A DNA stretch of 64,000 nucleotides from Phytophthora colocasiae. Taxonomy: Eukaryota > Oomycota > Peronosporomycetes > Peronosporales > Peronosporaceae. The position numbers were made by a program, and so were the translations under genes. Below, piece by piece: positions 1 to 10,222 of the stretch (its first letter is position 1; the number at the start of each line of letters is the position of its first letter). The notes beneath the pieces were generated by a model that was given only the letters and a program-made list of their open reading frames with translations, did not search any database and was not told the DNA's origin. The DNA is taken from contig JAGKQI010000101.1 in assembly GCA_018806915.1 (NCBI GenBank), positions 558,001-622,000 of the forward strand, written 5' to 3'.

Positions 1-23
1 AGAAGGGCAGCGGTGGGCTGCTG

Positions 24-1253
24 GTGGTACACGCGAGTGTACGGGGGTTTAACAACCCCTTTAAAGTCTTGATAGACTCTGGGGCGAGCAAGAACTTTGC
101 TCGCCGACAAACTGTCGCAAGGAATCGCGGCAAGTTTGAGGACGCTCTACGTGAGAGCGAGGGAAGTGGGCTAGTCGCCGTACGACTAGCCGATGGTACG
201 GTGGTGGAAGTACCAAAGATCCAGGTGGACCTGGCTGTGAAGTTTGAGGACTTCGACAGCGTGGAGTCGTTCATTGTCCTCGAGATGGACAAGTACGACT
301 TGATCCTAGGGATGCCGTGGCTTGAGAAGCACGAGCCCTGGATCGATTGGCGCGGCAAAGCCATTGGGGCTAGCCGGCCTGCAGTCTCTGACAGAGCTTT
401 GGTGAGTCATGTTCCCACCTCTGTCAGGACTAAGGGCGTTCGCTGGAACCGCCAGGACGCGGCAGCGTCCGAGGAGTATTTGGGGGCTGGTGTAGTCGGT
501 GCTACATCGCCCCACACGAGAAGTGATCGTGGGCCATGGATGGCCGGGGCAACGGGCGGAGGCCCTTGCCCTACGTGTGGGTCTGCAACGATAGCAGGGC
601 CCCACGCACGAAGTCGCAGCGACGTACAGGCTGTGACTGTGGTAGTGCCCGAGAGCACTAACCAGGTGGGTAACTTAGGTCCACAAGCGGATCAAAGAGT
701 TCCGCAGGAAGCCAAGATGGCTCGCGATGCCGAAGTAGTGGCATCGCCAGGCGTACGAGAAGTAGTTCGACGCCAGGTCGCTCAGACCATAACTGATGCG
801 GGTAACAGAGTTCCGCATGGAGCCACGAGGGCTCGTGATGCCGAAGTAGTGGCATCACCAGGCTTGAGAGAAGTAGTTCCACGCAAGGTCGCTCAGACCA
901 TAACTGATCAGGAAGACACCAAGGGTGCTTCCGATGCGGGTAACGCAGTTCCGCACGGAGCCATGAGGGCTCGTGATGCCATCGTAGTGGCATCACCTGG
1001 CGTGGGTAAGTTAACCCCACGCCATGGTCGTAAGCCGGGGTTGGTAGAATACCATCCCGAAGAAGTCCACGAGGACTTGGGACAGGAGCTAAAGGCTCCT
1101 AGGTCACAGTCGGTCGAAGAATGCTATCACATCTTCGACGGCGTGACCGGGCATCGCGTGAAGGCGGGGGCCATCGAGTTGGCACCCCTGCCTGAGGTAT
1201 CAGAGCTATTGAACCTCGAGGAAGTCGCGATGGAGGACTTCCTGCCCGAATGA
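24..1253 (+). CDS. Gypsy retropepsin-like protease region with internal repeats
   Basis: The N-terminal third has the aspartic protease signature LIDSGASKNF (codons near 69-99) and the downstream ILGMPWL flap/helix motif near 305, as in Ty3/gypsy retropepsins; the protease would mature the polyprotein. The middle (about 690-1010) is built from three imperfect copies of a roughly 40-residue unit sharing the core RDAxVVASPG. The ORF ends in an ATGA overlap with the reverse transcriptase frame at 1250, which could be stop-start coupling or simply a frameshift. The true start is upstream of the window, so the first ATG at 24 is not meaningful. Confidence 0.75.
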   Translation: MVHASVRGFNNPFKVLIDSGASKNFARRQTVARNRGKFEDALRESEGSGLVAVRLADGTVVEVPKIQVDLAVKFEDFDSVESFIVLEMDKYDLILGMPWLEKHEPWIDWRGKAIGASRPAVSDRALVSHVPTSVRTKGVRWNRQDAAASEEYLGAGVVGATSPHTRSDRGPWMAGATGGGPCPTCGSATIAGPHARSRSDVQAVTVVVPESTNQVGNLGPQADQRVPQEAKMARDAEVVASPGVREVVRRQVAQTITDAGNRVPHGATRARDAEVVASPGLREVVPRKVAQTITDQEDTKGASDAGNAVPHGAMRARDAIVVASPGVGKLTPRHGRKPGLVEYHPEEVHEDLGQELKAPRSQSVEECYHIFDGVTGHRVKAGAIELAPLPEVSELLNLEEVAMEDFLPE

Positions 1254-2741
1254 AGGCCGGGGAGATATCGGAGATGGTTCTCCTTAGGCCGGAGCCCACT
1301 CCAGAGGAGTTGAACTCCTCCTCAGTGATGGACGAAGACGTCCTGGAGGAGTTCCGGAAGCAACGTGCGTCGCGCACGGGCTCCGAGATTCTGAAGAATC
1401 CAATGGATCCGCTGTATCCTTTAGTGAAGGAGTTTGAGGACGTGGTGTCCAAGGACCCACCCTCAAAGCTCCCACCAGACCGAGGGATCAGGCACGAGAT
1501 TGATCTCGTGCCAGGCACAAAGTATTGTGTCACGCGTCAATGGCCCCTGCCCCGAGAGCAGAGCGACGTCATTGACGCGTTCTTCGCCGCTAAGGCGAAA
1601 GCGGGAATGGTGCGGGAATCGAAGTCCCCGCACTCGACGCCAACCTTCTGCGTTCGCAAGCCGAACGGGAAGTGGCGTCTGGTTCATGCTTACAATAAGC
1701 TGAACAGCGCGACTGTGCCAGCACAGACGCCGATCCCTCGCAAGGATGTGTTGTTGAACAACATGGCCGGCTGCACGCTGTATAGCGCGCTGGATCTGGT
1801 GGATGGATACTACCAGATCCTGATGCGGGAGTGTGATATCCCGCTCACGGCCGTGAGCACGCCTAGCGGTATGCTCTGGGAGTGGCTGGTAATGCCACAA
1901 GGTCTATCCAACGCACCAGCGACCTTCAATCGCTTGGTCACACAGTTGTTTAGACCTTTGCGTGCGTTCACGCAGACGTACTTTGACGATATATTCGTCC
2001 ATAGCCGTGCCGAGGAGGCAAGACGGCTATAGAGGTGCATCGAGAGCACCTCCGTCGAGTGTTTGAGGTCATGAGAGCTAACAAGCTCTATGCCAACATC
2101 GACAAGTGCGTCTTCGCAGCTGAGGAGATTAAGGTCCTCGGCTGCTTCGTCAGCAGCGTCGGGGTCCGAGCGGATCCTGACAAGGTCAAAGCCTTGCGGC
2201 ATGGCCTGTTCCTCGGTCACAGAAGGACCTGAGGAAGTGGTTGGGCTTAGCCAACTACTTGCACAAGTACAGTGCTGGCTATGCGGGACTCGCAAAGCCT
2301 TTGTCGGACCTTCTGAAGAAGGAGGCCGAGTGGTGCTGGGAGCGCCAGCACCAGGATGCTGATAGCATCAAGGCGAGCTTGCAATGCGCGCCCGTCCTGG
2401 CGTTGCCGGACGATGCCAAGTCGTTTAGCGTTGTCTGTGACGCTTCCGACTATGCAATTGGCTGTGCGCTATTGCAACAGGACGATGAGGGACGAGATAG
2501 GGTGATCTCGTTCCAGTCCAGGCAGCTGAAGGCTGCCGAACGGAATTATCTCGTTCACGACAAGGTACTCTTGTCGATGAAGTATGCCCTTGTCAAGTTC
2601 AGGGTGCATCTTCTGGGCTCAAGGCCCTTTGTGGTCTATACGGACCACGCGTCCTTGCGGACAGCCATCCATACGCCGCACTTATCGCAGCGGATGGCGC
2701 GTTGGCTGTCATTCTTCGCGGAGTATAACTTCCGCGTTTAA
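1250..2741 (+). pseudogene. Gypsy reverse transcriptase and RNase H, frameshifted
   Basis: Reverse transcriptase motifs run from KPNGKWRLVHAYNKLN through the catalytic YFDDIF (YFDD codons 1979-1990). The frame is lost at TAG 2030-2032, although homology continues one frame over (codons for HREHLRRVF from 2038). A second shift near 2200 moves it again, to the frame holding GLANYLHKYS and the RNase H-like domain (VCDASDYAIG, YTDHASL). This third segment stops at TAA 2739-2741. At least two indels and one nonsense change separate it from a working enzyme. Confidence 0.85.
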
Positions 2742-3425
2742 TACAAGCCTGGCAAGCTCAACACGCTTGCCGACGCTTTGTCGCGCAGGCCCGACTATGA
2801 GTTCGCTCATATTAGTCGGGCCACGACGGATCTTTACGATCGAATACGCTTGGCGTATCGGGAAGATGACGCCCTCGCCCCTATTGTGCGGTATTTGTCC
2901 GCTGGCACGGATGCCAAGGTCGAATGGCTTACGCCTCGACAGCGGGCACGGCTCCACCGCTATGAGTGGGCCGATGGCCTGCTCCACTATCGGGTGGAGC
3001 CCGGGGATCCTCCGCGGGTCGTTGTTCCGAACGACGAGGATCTGAAGTATGATATACTTCACGAGGCACACGATATGCCTTCGAGTGGCCACTTAGGCCG
3101 AGAGAAGACCTATCATGGGGTCTCTCTGATGTTTTGGTGGGCCCACATGTACAAGTGGGTGGCCAAGTACATCAAGACATGTAAAACATGTCAGCGCGTG
3201 AAGCCTGCGGGGCACGCGTCGGCTCCGCTGCAGAGCCTGCCAGTCCCACTGGACTGCTGGAAGTCGATGAGTCTCGACTTTGTCTTCGGCCTTCCGGCCG
3301 ATGACCAGAAGAACACCGGCATTGTGGTGTTTGTATGCCGGTTGAGCAAGATGGTGCATCTTGCTCCGGTCTCTGAGACCATTACCGGGGAACAAACTGC
3401 GAAGTTGTTCCTTGATAGCGTCTTC
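2742..3425 (+). pseudogene. Gypsy integrase, 5' part (zinc-binding and start of core)
   Basis: Directly after the TAA at 2739-2741 the same frame continues with the conserved linker YKPGKLNTLADALSRRPD. It then holds the HHCC integrase zinc-binding domain (HEAHDMPSSGHLGREKT ... CKTCQRVKP) and the first catalytic aspartate region (MSLDFVFGLP). Coding homology stops exactly at 3425, where a foreign 248-bp insert begins, and resumes at 3674. The uninterrupted frame before the insert and after it match in phase. Confidence 0.85.
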
Positions 3426-3673
3426 TTCATCTACATGAGCATCGTTGGCGATAGGGAGACACACTTCAGCGTCGACATCTTTCTCCTTGTAGCCTTCGTC
3501 ATAGTAGATAGTCAAACAAGGCCCAGCGATGGCGAGACCTTGAGCTCTGGCAAATACTAGAACTTGATCCCACAATGTCCTTTGCGCTCGGTAAATGGGG
3601 GGATAATAGCACGTAGAGCCAACACCCGCACTTCTGGCAGATTCTTAATGACTGGCGGCTTCCCTACAGCTTC
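3426..3673 (-). other. Insert inside integrase: fragment of a GyrI-like effector-binding-domain gene
   Basis: Integrase codons read V-F up to 3425 and continue R-Y-H from 3674 with no residue missing. The 248 bases between are an insertion, with CTTC at both edges (3422-3425 and 3670-3673) as a possible 4-bp duplication. On the minus strand the insert encodes LVFARAQGLAIAGPCLTI, YYDEGYKEKDVDAEVCLP and, in a neighbouring frame, PEVRVLALRAIIPPFTE. That pattern (a hydrophobic Gly/Pro-rich strand, then YYDE..EKDVDxEVCxP) resembles GyrI-like / bacterial transcription activator effector-binding domains (SOUL/MerR-C type). The frame change in the middle shows that the fragment is itself damaged. No terminal repeats were seen. 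Confidence 0.6.
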
Positions 3674-5206
3674 CGCTATCACGGGTTGCCTGAGACTGTT
3701 GTCTCTGACCGCGACCCGCGGTTTACCGCTGCGTTTTGGAAAACGCTGTTCCAATTGCTTGGAACACGGTTGACGATGTCAACAGCGGACCATCCGCAGA
3801 CCGATGGTCAGACTGAGCGCGTCAACCGAGTGGTTGAGGACGTGCTGCGCAGTGTTTGCGCTGAAGCGCCGCGCTCTTGGTCAGCGCAGCTGCCTATGGT
3901 TGAGTTTGCACTCAACAACGCGGTACACGCGTCAACGGGGTTCACGCCGTTCTACTTGAACGGGCTTCGGAACCCCCAGGTGCCGCTCACACTGGGTGGG
4001 GGCACCGCGGCTTCGAGAGTAAGTGGGGGAGAGGCTCGGAAAGAGCTTTCCTCCCAGGTTTCCGGTGTGGAACCAGCCGCGTTGCGGAAGAAGTTGTCGA
4101 CATTTGTCGGCAACAGGCTGAATGTGATCAGCCGGGTGCGAGATGCAATGGCACTCGCACAGGACAAGCAAAAGGAGTACTCAGACCAACATGGGAGAGG
4201 AAACTTAAGTGTATTTAATGTGGGTGACTTAGTGCTACTCGACACTAGGAACCTACCTCTTAACACTGTTAGCTCCACGGTGAGCAACAAGTTGAAGCAT
4301 CGCTTCATTGGACCCTTTAAGGTCCTGAGTAGGCACGGTGCTGCCTACACGATCGACTTGCCTAAGTCGATGACGACCCACCCGACGTTTTATGTGGGTC
4401 GTCTGAAGCGGTACCATGACCCTCAGGGTCATGCGGCCCCTCAAGAGGTTGAAGGCGGCCGCGAGGAGGAGAGTGAACCTCCTCGACGCGAGGTTGAGCG
4501 TCAGGCGCAGAGCGCCCCAGGTAATAGGGAGTTTGGTGACTCCCAGGGGCGAAGCCGTACCCCGGCGGAAGGTACGAGCGGTGTGGATACACCGAGGGGC
4601 CAAAGGAGTAGGCCCCTAGGCGAGAGTCGAACGACGACTGGGAGTACGCGTACGGTTGCGACTCCCGGCGAGACATCGTCGCCTGAAGGTCGTAGACCTC
4701 TTGACGAAGAGAGTCAAGTGCCCGCGAAGGGGCACTACGGTCTACACGACCATGAAGATCCTGCATCGCGAGACGCAGGTCTTCCAACTGGCGCAAGACA
4801 CCAGGCAGGTCGGCTGCAGGGGCAGCTTGGCCGCCATGCTCAAGACCAAGCGCACCCTCAAGCGCAAGGACACGCGCTCGGAGGAGACGGATCTCCTCCT
4901 GTTGCTCAGCAACAAGTTGGTCAAGAGGCCCAGTCGAAGGCCTCTGAGTCCCCAACGTCGGGGACGGCTCGAAAGAGCAGTCGAGCGAGGCCTCCTCCGG
5001 CTTTGCTTGACCGGAACGGAGAACGCCACTACCATGTGGAGCGGGTTCTCCAGGAGCGGCGTCGCGGTGGGAAGCGCCAGCTCCGAGTGAAGTGGCGCGG
5101 GTACCCTGCGTCGCAGAGTACCTGGGAGCCGATTGAGCGGCTCCAGGTTGACTGCCCGAAGGCTGTCGCGTGCTGGGAAGAGGCACGACGGCAGCCTCGT
5201 AAGTAG
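3674..5206 (+). pseudogene. Gypsy integrase 3' part with chromodomain
   Basis: The frame opens with VVSDRDPRFTAAFW (second catalytic Asp) and HPQTDGQTERVNR (catalytic Glu region). It continues through the C-terminal GPF/Y module (HRFIGPFKVLSRHG) and a long Gly/Ser/Arg-rich linker, and ends in a chromodomain (HYHVERVLQERR ... LRVKWRGYPASQSTWEP) that in chromoviruses targets integration to chromatin marks. The stop is at 5204-5206. This segment is open for about 510 codons but is cut off from the 5' integrase by the insert at 3426-3673. Its last 845 bases overlap the antisense ORF. Confidence 0.88.
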
Positions 5207-6649
5207 TCCGCGGCTTCTTAGCCGCTGAACGGGGTTGGGACACAGGCGTATGTGTTCCATACCCGCGCTCATTGTGAGCGCTGGACTGAGACTCAGTTCT
5301 CAGTCGCTCCATCTGATGATGGAGCTGCCGTTTGCCTACGAGGTGGGCAAACTGGACACGAAGGTCCCGGAGGCGGAGGATGTCCTCCAGGTGATCTTCG
5401 TCACGGAGTTTGTGGTACTCCTGGGTTGACTTGACTGTCAACCGGACCCATTGCCAAAAGAGGTCCTCAGCGTCGACCCACGACGCAGTGTTCTCTGGGA
5501 GAACCCATGGGTAACCCCATGTGGGCTTGAGACCACCCTTAGTCTCAGGCTTCTTGCGAAGCGAGGTGAATTCCTTGAGAGGAATTCGGTGCTGTGCTAG
5601 AAGCACGCACCTGGCAACAGAAAGGTTGCCTTGAAAGAGAGGTTCTTTCTGAACCAAGGCCCGCTCATAGGCGCCTTTGGAGGTATGGCCCCCTATGAGA
5701 GGACGCGGGTCCTGGAGCTGCTCGAGATACGCAGCAGCTCCCGAGCCTTGATCGGGCGGGTAGTAGCCCCGCTGGTGGGCAGAGTCCTCATCGTGTTGAT
5801 GAGACTCACGTGCGACCGTTAATGCGGTGCGCATTGGCTGTTGAGCAGCCTGAAAGAGCTCTTGCTGCTCATCGAGATCGTTAGTGATCTCTTGGGGCTC
5901 GCGGATGAGCCCCTCCTCCTCATCGGCGTCATCGTCGACGTCGTCGGGGCCGAAGATCTCTTCGAGCTCCCTTCTCCTTGTCATGTCTTGACAAGGAGAC
6001 TGTGAAGCATGACGCTTCTTGGAGTTGGTGCTGGGCACCTTCTCCTCTGCCAGAATGGCCCGGGCGCGTTCGCGCCCTTCAGTAAGTGTCAGATGTCTGA
6101 CAGGTGGTGGCGTAGTGTCGCCACCACGGCCGCTGGTGTTGTCGGGAGACTTGGACGTGGTGTCCTTGTCTCCATGGTGCTCCTCCGTGGTCGGAGCACC
6201 CGCCGCAGGCTTGCCCTCGGCGTCGCCGTTGTCGCTCTCGTCGCCCGAGTAGATGACAAGAGTCGCTTCCTGTTCGGAAGGACTCCAGGAACCGGGACTA
6301 TGGTCCCTATACTCGAACCGAGGATTCGGTCGAGTATCAGGCGGTAGGGACGGAGACCTACTGCGCCTTTGGCTAGGGCTAGCCGTCGCAGCAGTGCTGC
6401 TGGGCGAGCTAAGAGCCCTGGAGGCCACATCGGTGGCCTCATGAAGTGCCGAAGCCTTGCCGCGAGGCTTGGCTGACTTGGAAGTTGGCTTTGCAGCCTT
6501 CTTCCGTGAAGACGCTTGCGCGTCTGGGTTTGCACCCTTTTTGCTGGGCTTCCAAGGAAGCCTGGTACGCGTTGGCAGTGCGCCCTGTGCTCTGTGAGAG
6601 CAGAAGCCGCAGCGACAAGAGCTGGCGGCAGGTCGATCGATTTCGACAT
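4362..6649 (-). CDS. Long antisense ORF of the gypsy element, unknown function
   Basis: The minus strand has an uninterrupted frame of 688 codons (6428 to 4362). It extends upstream in the same frame, without an ATG, into a Lys/Ala-rich segment. A likely ATG at 6649 (MSKSIDLPPALVAAA) lies in another frame and would need small indels near 6540-6570 to join. The product is charged and low complexity at the N-terminus, with an acidic stretch. It has a better-conserved-looking middle (ALVQKEPLFQGNLSVARCVL, WVLPENTASWVDAEDLFWQW) and a coiled-coil-like C-terminal part. No known domain was recognised. It begins just upstream of the 3' LTR and runs back across the chromodomain and integrase C-terminus. 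Antisense ORFs between pol and the 3' LTR are known in some plant gypsy elements. Confidence 0.5.
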
Positions 6650-6710
6650 TGAAGAGAGAAATGTGAAAGGGATTTTCTCTCTTCTCTGATTGGACGAGAG
6701 TCGAATCTAA

Positions 6711-6721
6711 GTGGGGGAGGA
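6711..6721 (+). other. Polypurine tract of the gypsy element
   Basis: GTGGGGGAGGA lies immediately before the LTR start TGTAACGGGG, the position expected for the plus-strand primer. Confidence 0.75.
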
Positions 6722-7030
6722 TGTAACGGGGTTACATTGAAGAGTGACTTTAGTCACTCTTCCGAAGTGGATACATTTGGTGTGTCACACATCATGGTGG
6801 CACGTGGCAGGTGGCTCCGCACTCACCTTCTATATAGGTTACACTATAGATATCTTTTAGTTTGTATTGCAGGCCAAGCTAACAAGTATCTATAATATAT
6901 TCAGTCTTAAATCTACCTAATATTTACTTAGTCTCCCCAAGTCTTTGGGGACCGAGTGAACTGCCGTTCACTAGGAGTTTGTATACTCCAAGCCTTCCTC
7001 TGTGTGAAGTGCTGTGTGACCCCCGTCACA
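6722..7030 (+). repeat. 3' LTR of the gypsy element (309 bp)
   Basis: The LTR begins TGTAACGGGG and ends CCCCGTCACA, a 10-bp terminal inverted repeat with one mismatch. A TATATAG box is at 6831-6837. Each terminus is also a small palindrome in itself: TGTAAC/GTTACA at 6722-6736 and TGTGAC/GTCACA at 7015-7030. The partner 5' LTR is outside the window, so LTR divergence cannot be measured. Confidence 0.8.
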
Positions 7031-7272
7031 CGAAGAGGCAGATCCATCGGCTTCGTGGCACTGGAAGAAGGTGGAAATCGCGGCTGAGACGAGTTTCTAG
7101 AGGCGTCAGGAACACTGTAGTTCAGGCGAGCACGTTTGGTTGGTCGATCCCTCGGTATGACACCACCGATCACATTGTCGCTCAGCGAAAGGTAGTTTGG
7201 CGGGTAGAACGAGACAGTGTCCATTTGATCGAGTGGATCGCGAAGTGAGAGTTCTAGAATGGCAGCCAGCAC
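7031..7272 (-). CDS. Possible N-terminal ORF cut by the gypsy LTR, unrecognised
   Basis: A minus-strand frame starts at ATG 7272 (MLAAILELSLRDPLDQMD) and runs into the LTR. Its roughly 80 non-LTR codons are Pro/Ser/Arg-rich and match no family I recognise. It faces the bZIP gene start at 7446, so it could be a divergently transcribed gene truncated by the gypsy insertion, or noise. Confidence 0.2.
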
Positions 7273-7445
7273 CGGTTACGAAGCAAGTCACGCCAAGGTG
7301 TTGCTTTACAGGCTGCTTTTCCTCGTTGAATCCCTCGATAATCATTGAGGAGATTGATTATCGAGTGAATTTGTTTACTGGGCGATGACCGCTGATTGGC
7401 TGTGTTCAATGCCAGCTATGAGTTATACCATTCTGGAGCCGCTGT

Positions 7446-8231
7446 ATGAATGAGGACCAGAAAATCGCTTTGAAGTTGGTCAGTGAGATAAAGGATCATC
7501 GTCGCGAGAGCATCCGAATCAATCAGGCGCGATACCTGGAGAGGCAACGCAAGAAAATGAACCGCCTAAAGGAAGACGTTGAGAGACTAATAGAAGAAGT
7601 CAAGAACCTCGAGCTGCATCACACCAGCTTATCCATTGAGGTGCCCACGCACAAGACCATTTGGAGTGTTGCAACAGCCTATTTCCGACTTTTTCGACAC
7701 GGACTCAACTCGCCTGCAAAAGAGGCGAATGCGTTCGCTTTGAAGTTCCTGCAAACAACAATGGAACCATCTGTGACGGACAGTTCTCTCAGTGGCCCCA
7801 TGGCACTTCTTAAGAATTGGAGACTCTTCTCGCTCTATTTTGTCGATGTGCATGTGGAGCTGGAGCATTTGAAGAGAGTGGAAGGATCTGGTATTTTAGT
7901 GGCGTTTACCAGCACGAGTGTCAAATTTTCAGCTGGCACATTGCGAAAAGTGTTCCCCCACCTCAACAGCGATGGACACGGCGGCACTCAGGGTGGCAAG
8001 TGGTCACCTCTTGCTGATCAACTGAGAAACCAACAGATTGTCATGCGTGGCTCGGTGTACTTTTACTGGGACAAAACGACGGGGAAAGTGACGAGGATGG
8101 AAACGAGGTCTAACCTGCTCACACCGCTACTGCATCTGCTTGGGAGTCTAGAAGACGTCGATCGCGTATTCGAGCGTGCTCTAGTGACCCCAGAATGTAA
8201 ACTTATCCCGTGTCCAAGTACCAGTACGTGA
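7446..8231 (+). CDS. bZIP-like transcription factor of the oomycete type
   Basis: Single-exon 261-residue protein. Residues about 18-50 form a basic region (RRESIRINQARYLERQRKK) running directly into a Leu/Val/Ile heptad zipper (LKEDVERLIEEVKNLEL), the layout of DNA-binding bZIP dimers. The INQARYxxRQRK core is the form common in oomycete bZIPs. The remaining ~200 residues match no named domain that I know, but similar C-terminal extensions accompany oomycete bZIPs. A nuclear regulator role is inferred. The gene sits 415 bp downstream of the gypsy LTR. The chosen ATG is the first in frame and immediately precedes the basic region. Confidence 0.7.
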   Translation: MNEDQKIALKLVSEIKDHRRESIRINQARYLERQRKKMNRLKEDVERLIEEVKNLELHHTSLSIEVPTHKTIWSVATAYFRLFRHGLNSPAKEANAFALKFLQTTMEPSVTDSSLSGPMALLKNWRLFSLYFVDVHVELEHLKRVEGSGILVAFTSTSVKFSAGTLRKVFPHLNSDGHGGTQGGKWSPLADQLRNQQIVMRGSVYFYWDKTTGKVTRMETRSNLLTPLLHLLGSLEDVDRVFERALVTPECKLIPCPSTST

Positions 8232-9346
8232 TTTTGTAGAAGGTCCGACCTGAACAATGTCAAGATGTTTATTGCATGATATTCAAAGTTTTTGCGCATC
8301 GAATCGCACGATATTTGTTCGACTCTAATACTCGGAATCAAATGCGAGTCTGAAGCACCGAATCTACATGTGAAAACACGGTGCTTCCAAAATGAAACCA
8401 GTAACTGTGAGCTTTCTTCTCTTTGATCCTGGTTTACGCGACGGCATGTCCATGAATCGAGCAAAGGTAAACAAAACTTTGGACCAAGCATGGCTCAGTT
8501 TCGCACCCACACCTTCATAGCCGTGCACAAAGCTTCGACCAGGTCGAATTACAGCTATACCATCCTATGTACTAACATAGTACTAGTACTACTAAGTAAA
8601 AAAGAAAAAGTCATGACTAGGTCATGACCCTGTGACCTGTTATCCGAAGATATCAGCTGGTTTTTTGTGTGTTACGTGAGGATATCGGCACGAGGGTCAT
8701 GACCTACATACCACGTCTTCATTGGCCATTATTTGTGATTAATTTTGGTGGAAAGTGAAATTCATCTCGTGAACGAGGACTCCTCGGTAAAGAGTTCGCC
8801 CCAGAGCATACTTATATGAAGAGATACTGACCACAGGAGCATTACGATAAAAGGCAGTCACCAGCTGATTCGGTCGTCTACAAGGAGCACGTTCAGGTGC
8901 CTGCGCGTCATATTTACCTACTGTATCAAGGAGAATCTGAATCAGTGATTGGTACGTGATCGTCTTTACTTTGATTGTTGTGCTATCTGTCGCCACTAAC
9001 GGTTGTCACCGTCGGTCTGATAAGCAGGGCACCTACTTGCTTGACGTTTAATGCATTACTTGTGCGGAGATATGCACAGCTTCTTCTTCCAAGCAGCCGT
9101 GTAGTTGGTGAACAAGAACTGCGATTTTCAACGACGTCGAGGACGCTCCGTCACCGGGGGATATCTACCACTGCGGTAAATACGCTGGTGTAGAGTGATG
9201 TAAACTTGACGGGGGAGTGCTGTGCTACACCTTCAGACTTAAACAGTGCTCCTGAGGCAGATTACCAACATGGTATTTCGCAAATGTACGTGCAACGCGA
9301 CAAATAGGGACAAATATTGTGTTCATATCGGCAATAACGATCATGG
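8232..9346. other. Intergenic stretch without a recognisable gene
   Basis: Only short chance ORFs are present. The most structured part is 8560-8720, an AT-rich tract with a small inverted repeat (ctatgt..acatag near 8563) and three copies of GTCATGAC at about 8610, 8620 and 8696. This could be a transposon edge or a regulatory cluster; I cannot decide. Confidence 0.4.
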
Positions 9347-10222
9347 CTACACTGATTTCTTTCTTTGTAGGTATTTTGAAAATGCATCAATGCTCCGCGT
9401 TCCCCGCTCCTCCTCAGCACGATCTATTGCAGCCTCTGCGGACTCAACTGCACTCATCAACGATCGTACGTATTTAATAATCCTCAGCCGTCTTGAAAAA
9501 AATTTAGCTTCCTTTGACGATGATCTGCACTTGCATCCGTAGGTGCTTTCAAGGTGTGCTATAGATGGATATCCGGAGAGCCCAACATGCCATTCAGTCC
9601 ATAACTCCCGAACAGTGCGGATACCTCTGCTCATAGAATAATTCGGTACGTCACTGGTCGTCGGGGTTTTCGTGTTTGCAATCGGTGTATGACGCTGTAC
9701 TGATGATGATATTTGTATTCCTTCTGCAGCACTTGTAGATTGAGTAGTACATAGTGGCACGAGTCTAAATTCCATCTGCCCACGCAGCATCGAGGTGAGA
9801 CTGGTATTTGTTTCACTTAAGACTTGAGCGATCTTGGCTTGATTTGATTCTAATCGCTGCATAACTTCTGCGTGTTGTTTAGATATTTGAGCAGATAACA
9901 ACGGCATCGCGACTTGTAATTGCATTTCAACCGGGGACTTAGCGGTCGCAGCCACTTCAAGAGCTTGAGCTCTAAAACGTTGAAATGCGTCACCTAAAAT
10001 TTGATGCTGCTGGAACCGAGAGGGGGGGAGGTCATACAGCACCGCTGCATCTTGAAGAAATACAGAACGAAGGTACCGTAACAACTGTAAAAAACCACGA
10101 GCTGCTAAGTTTTCTTCCCATGCCCCCTCTAACATTTTGGTTTCGCATAATTCCAGTTCAGGAAAAATGAGTTGTTGCAGTTCTAGAGGTGGATCAACAG
10201 ATGCACGTTCCAGGTAGTACAA
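9347..10222 (-). pseudogene. Crypton C-terminal GCR1_C-type domain, separated by a nonsense codon
   Basis: Same frame as the catalytic ORF upstream. It begins LYYLERASVDPPLELQQL, passes a helical/coiled region, and ends in YSMSRGIRTVRELWTEWHVG followed by LESTYGCKCRSSSKEA and FFSRRLRIIKYV, which is the GCR1_C DNA-binding signature (WxEWxxGL..PSI..LE..YG..WR). It has no good start of its own, so it is expressed only by readthrough or not at all. Confidence 0.8.

Larger units (their letters stand above)
1..7030 (+). mobile_element. Ty3/gypsy chromodomain LTR retrotransposon, 5' end outside window, decayed
   Basis: The order protease, reverse transcriptase, RNase H, integrase, chromodomain, polypurine tract and LTR on the plus strand identifies the 3' part of a chromodomain-bearing Ty3/gypsy element. 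Any gag and the 5' LTR lie upstream of base 1. The pol frame is broken repeatedly: frame change at 1250, frame changes near 2030 and 2200, in-frame TAA at 2739-2741, and a 248-bp foreign insert in the integrase. The element cannot encode a full polyprotein. A long antisense ORF covers 4362-6649. The 3' LTR (6722-7030) is followed by cgaag, a candidate target duplication that cannot be tested without the 5' side. Confidence 0.93.

Noticed and set aside
8600..8720. GTCATGAC copies as a possible Crypton end
   Set aside because: A similar GGGTCAGGACCC lies near 11478 but the match is weak and Cryptons lack terminal repeats; cannot be defended.
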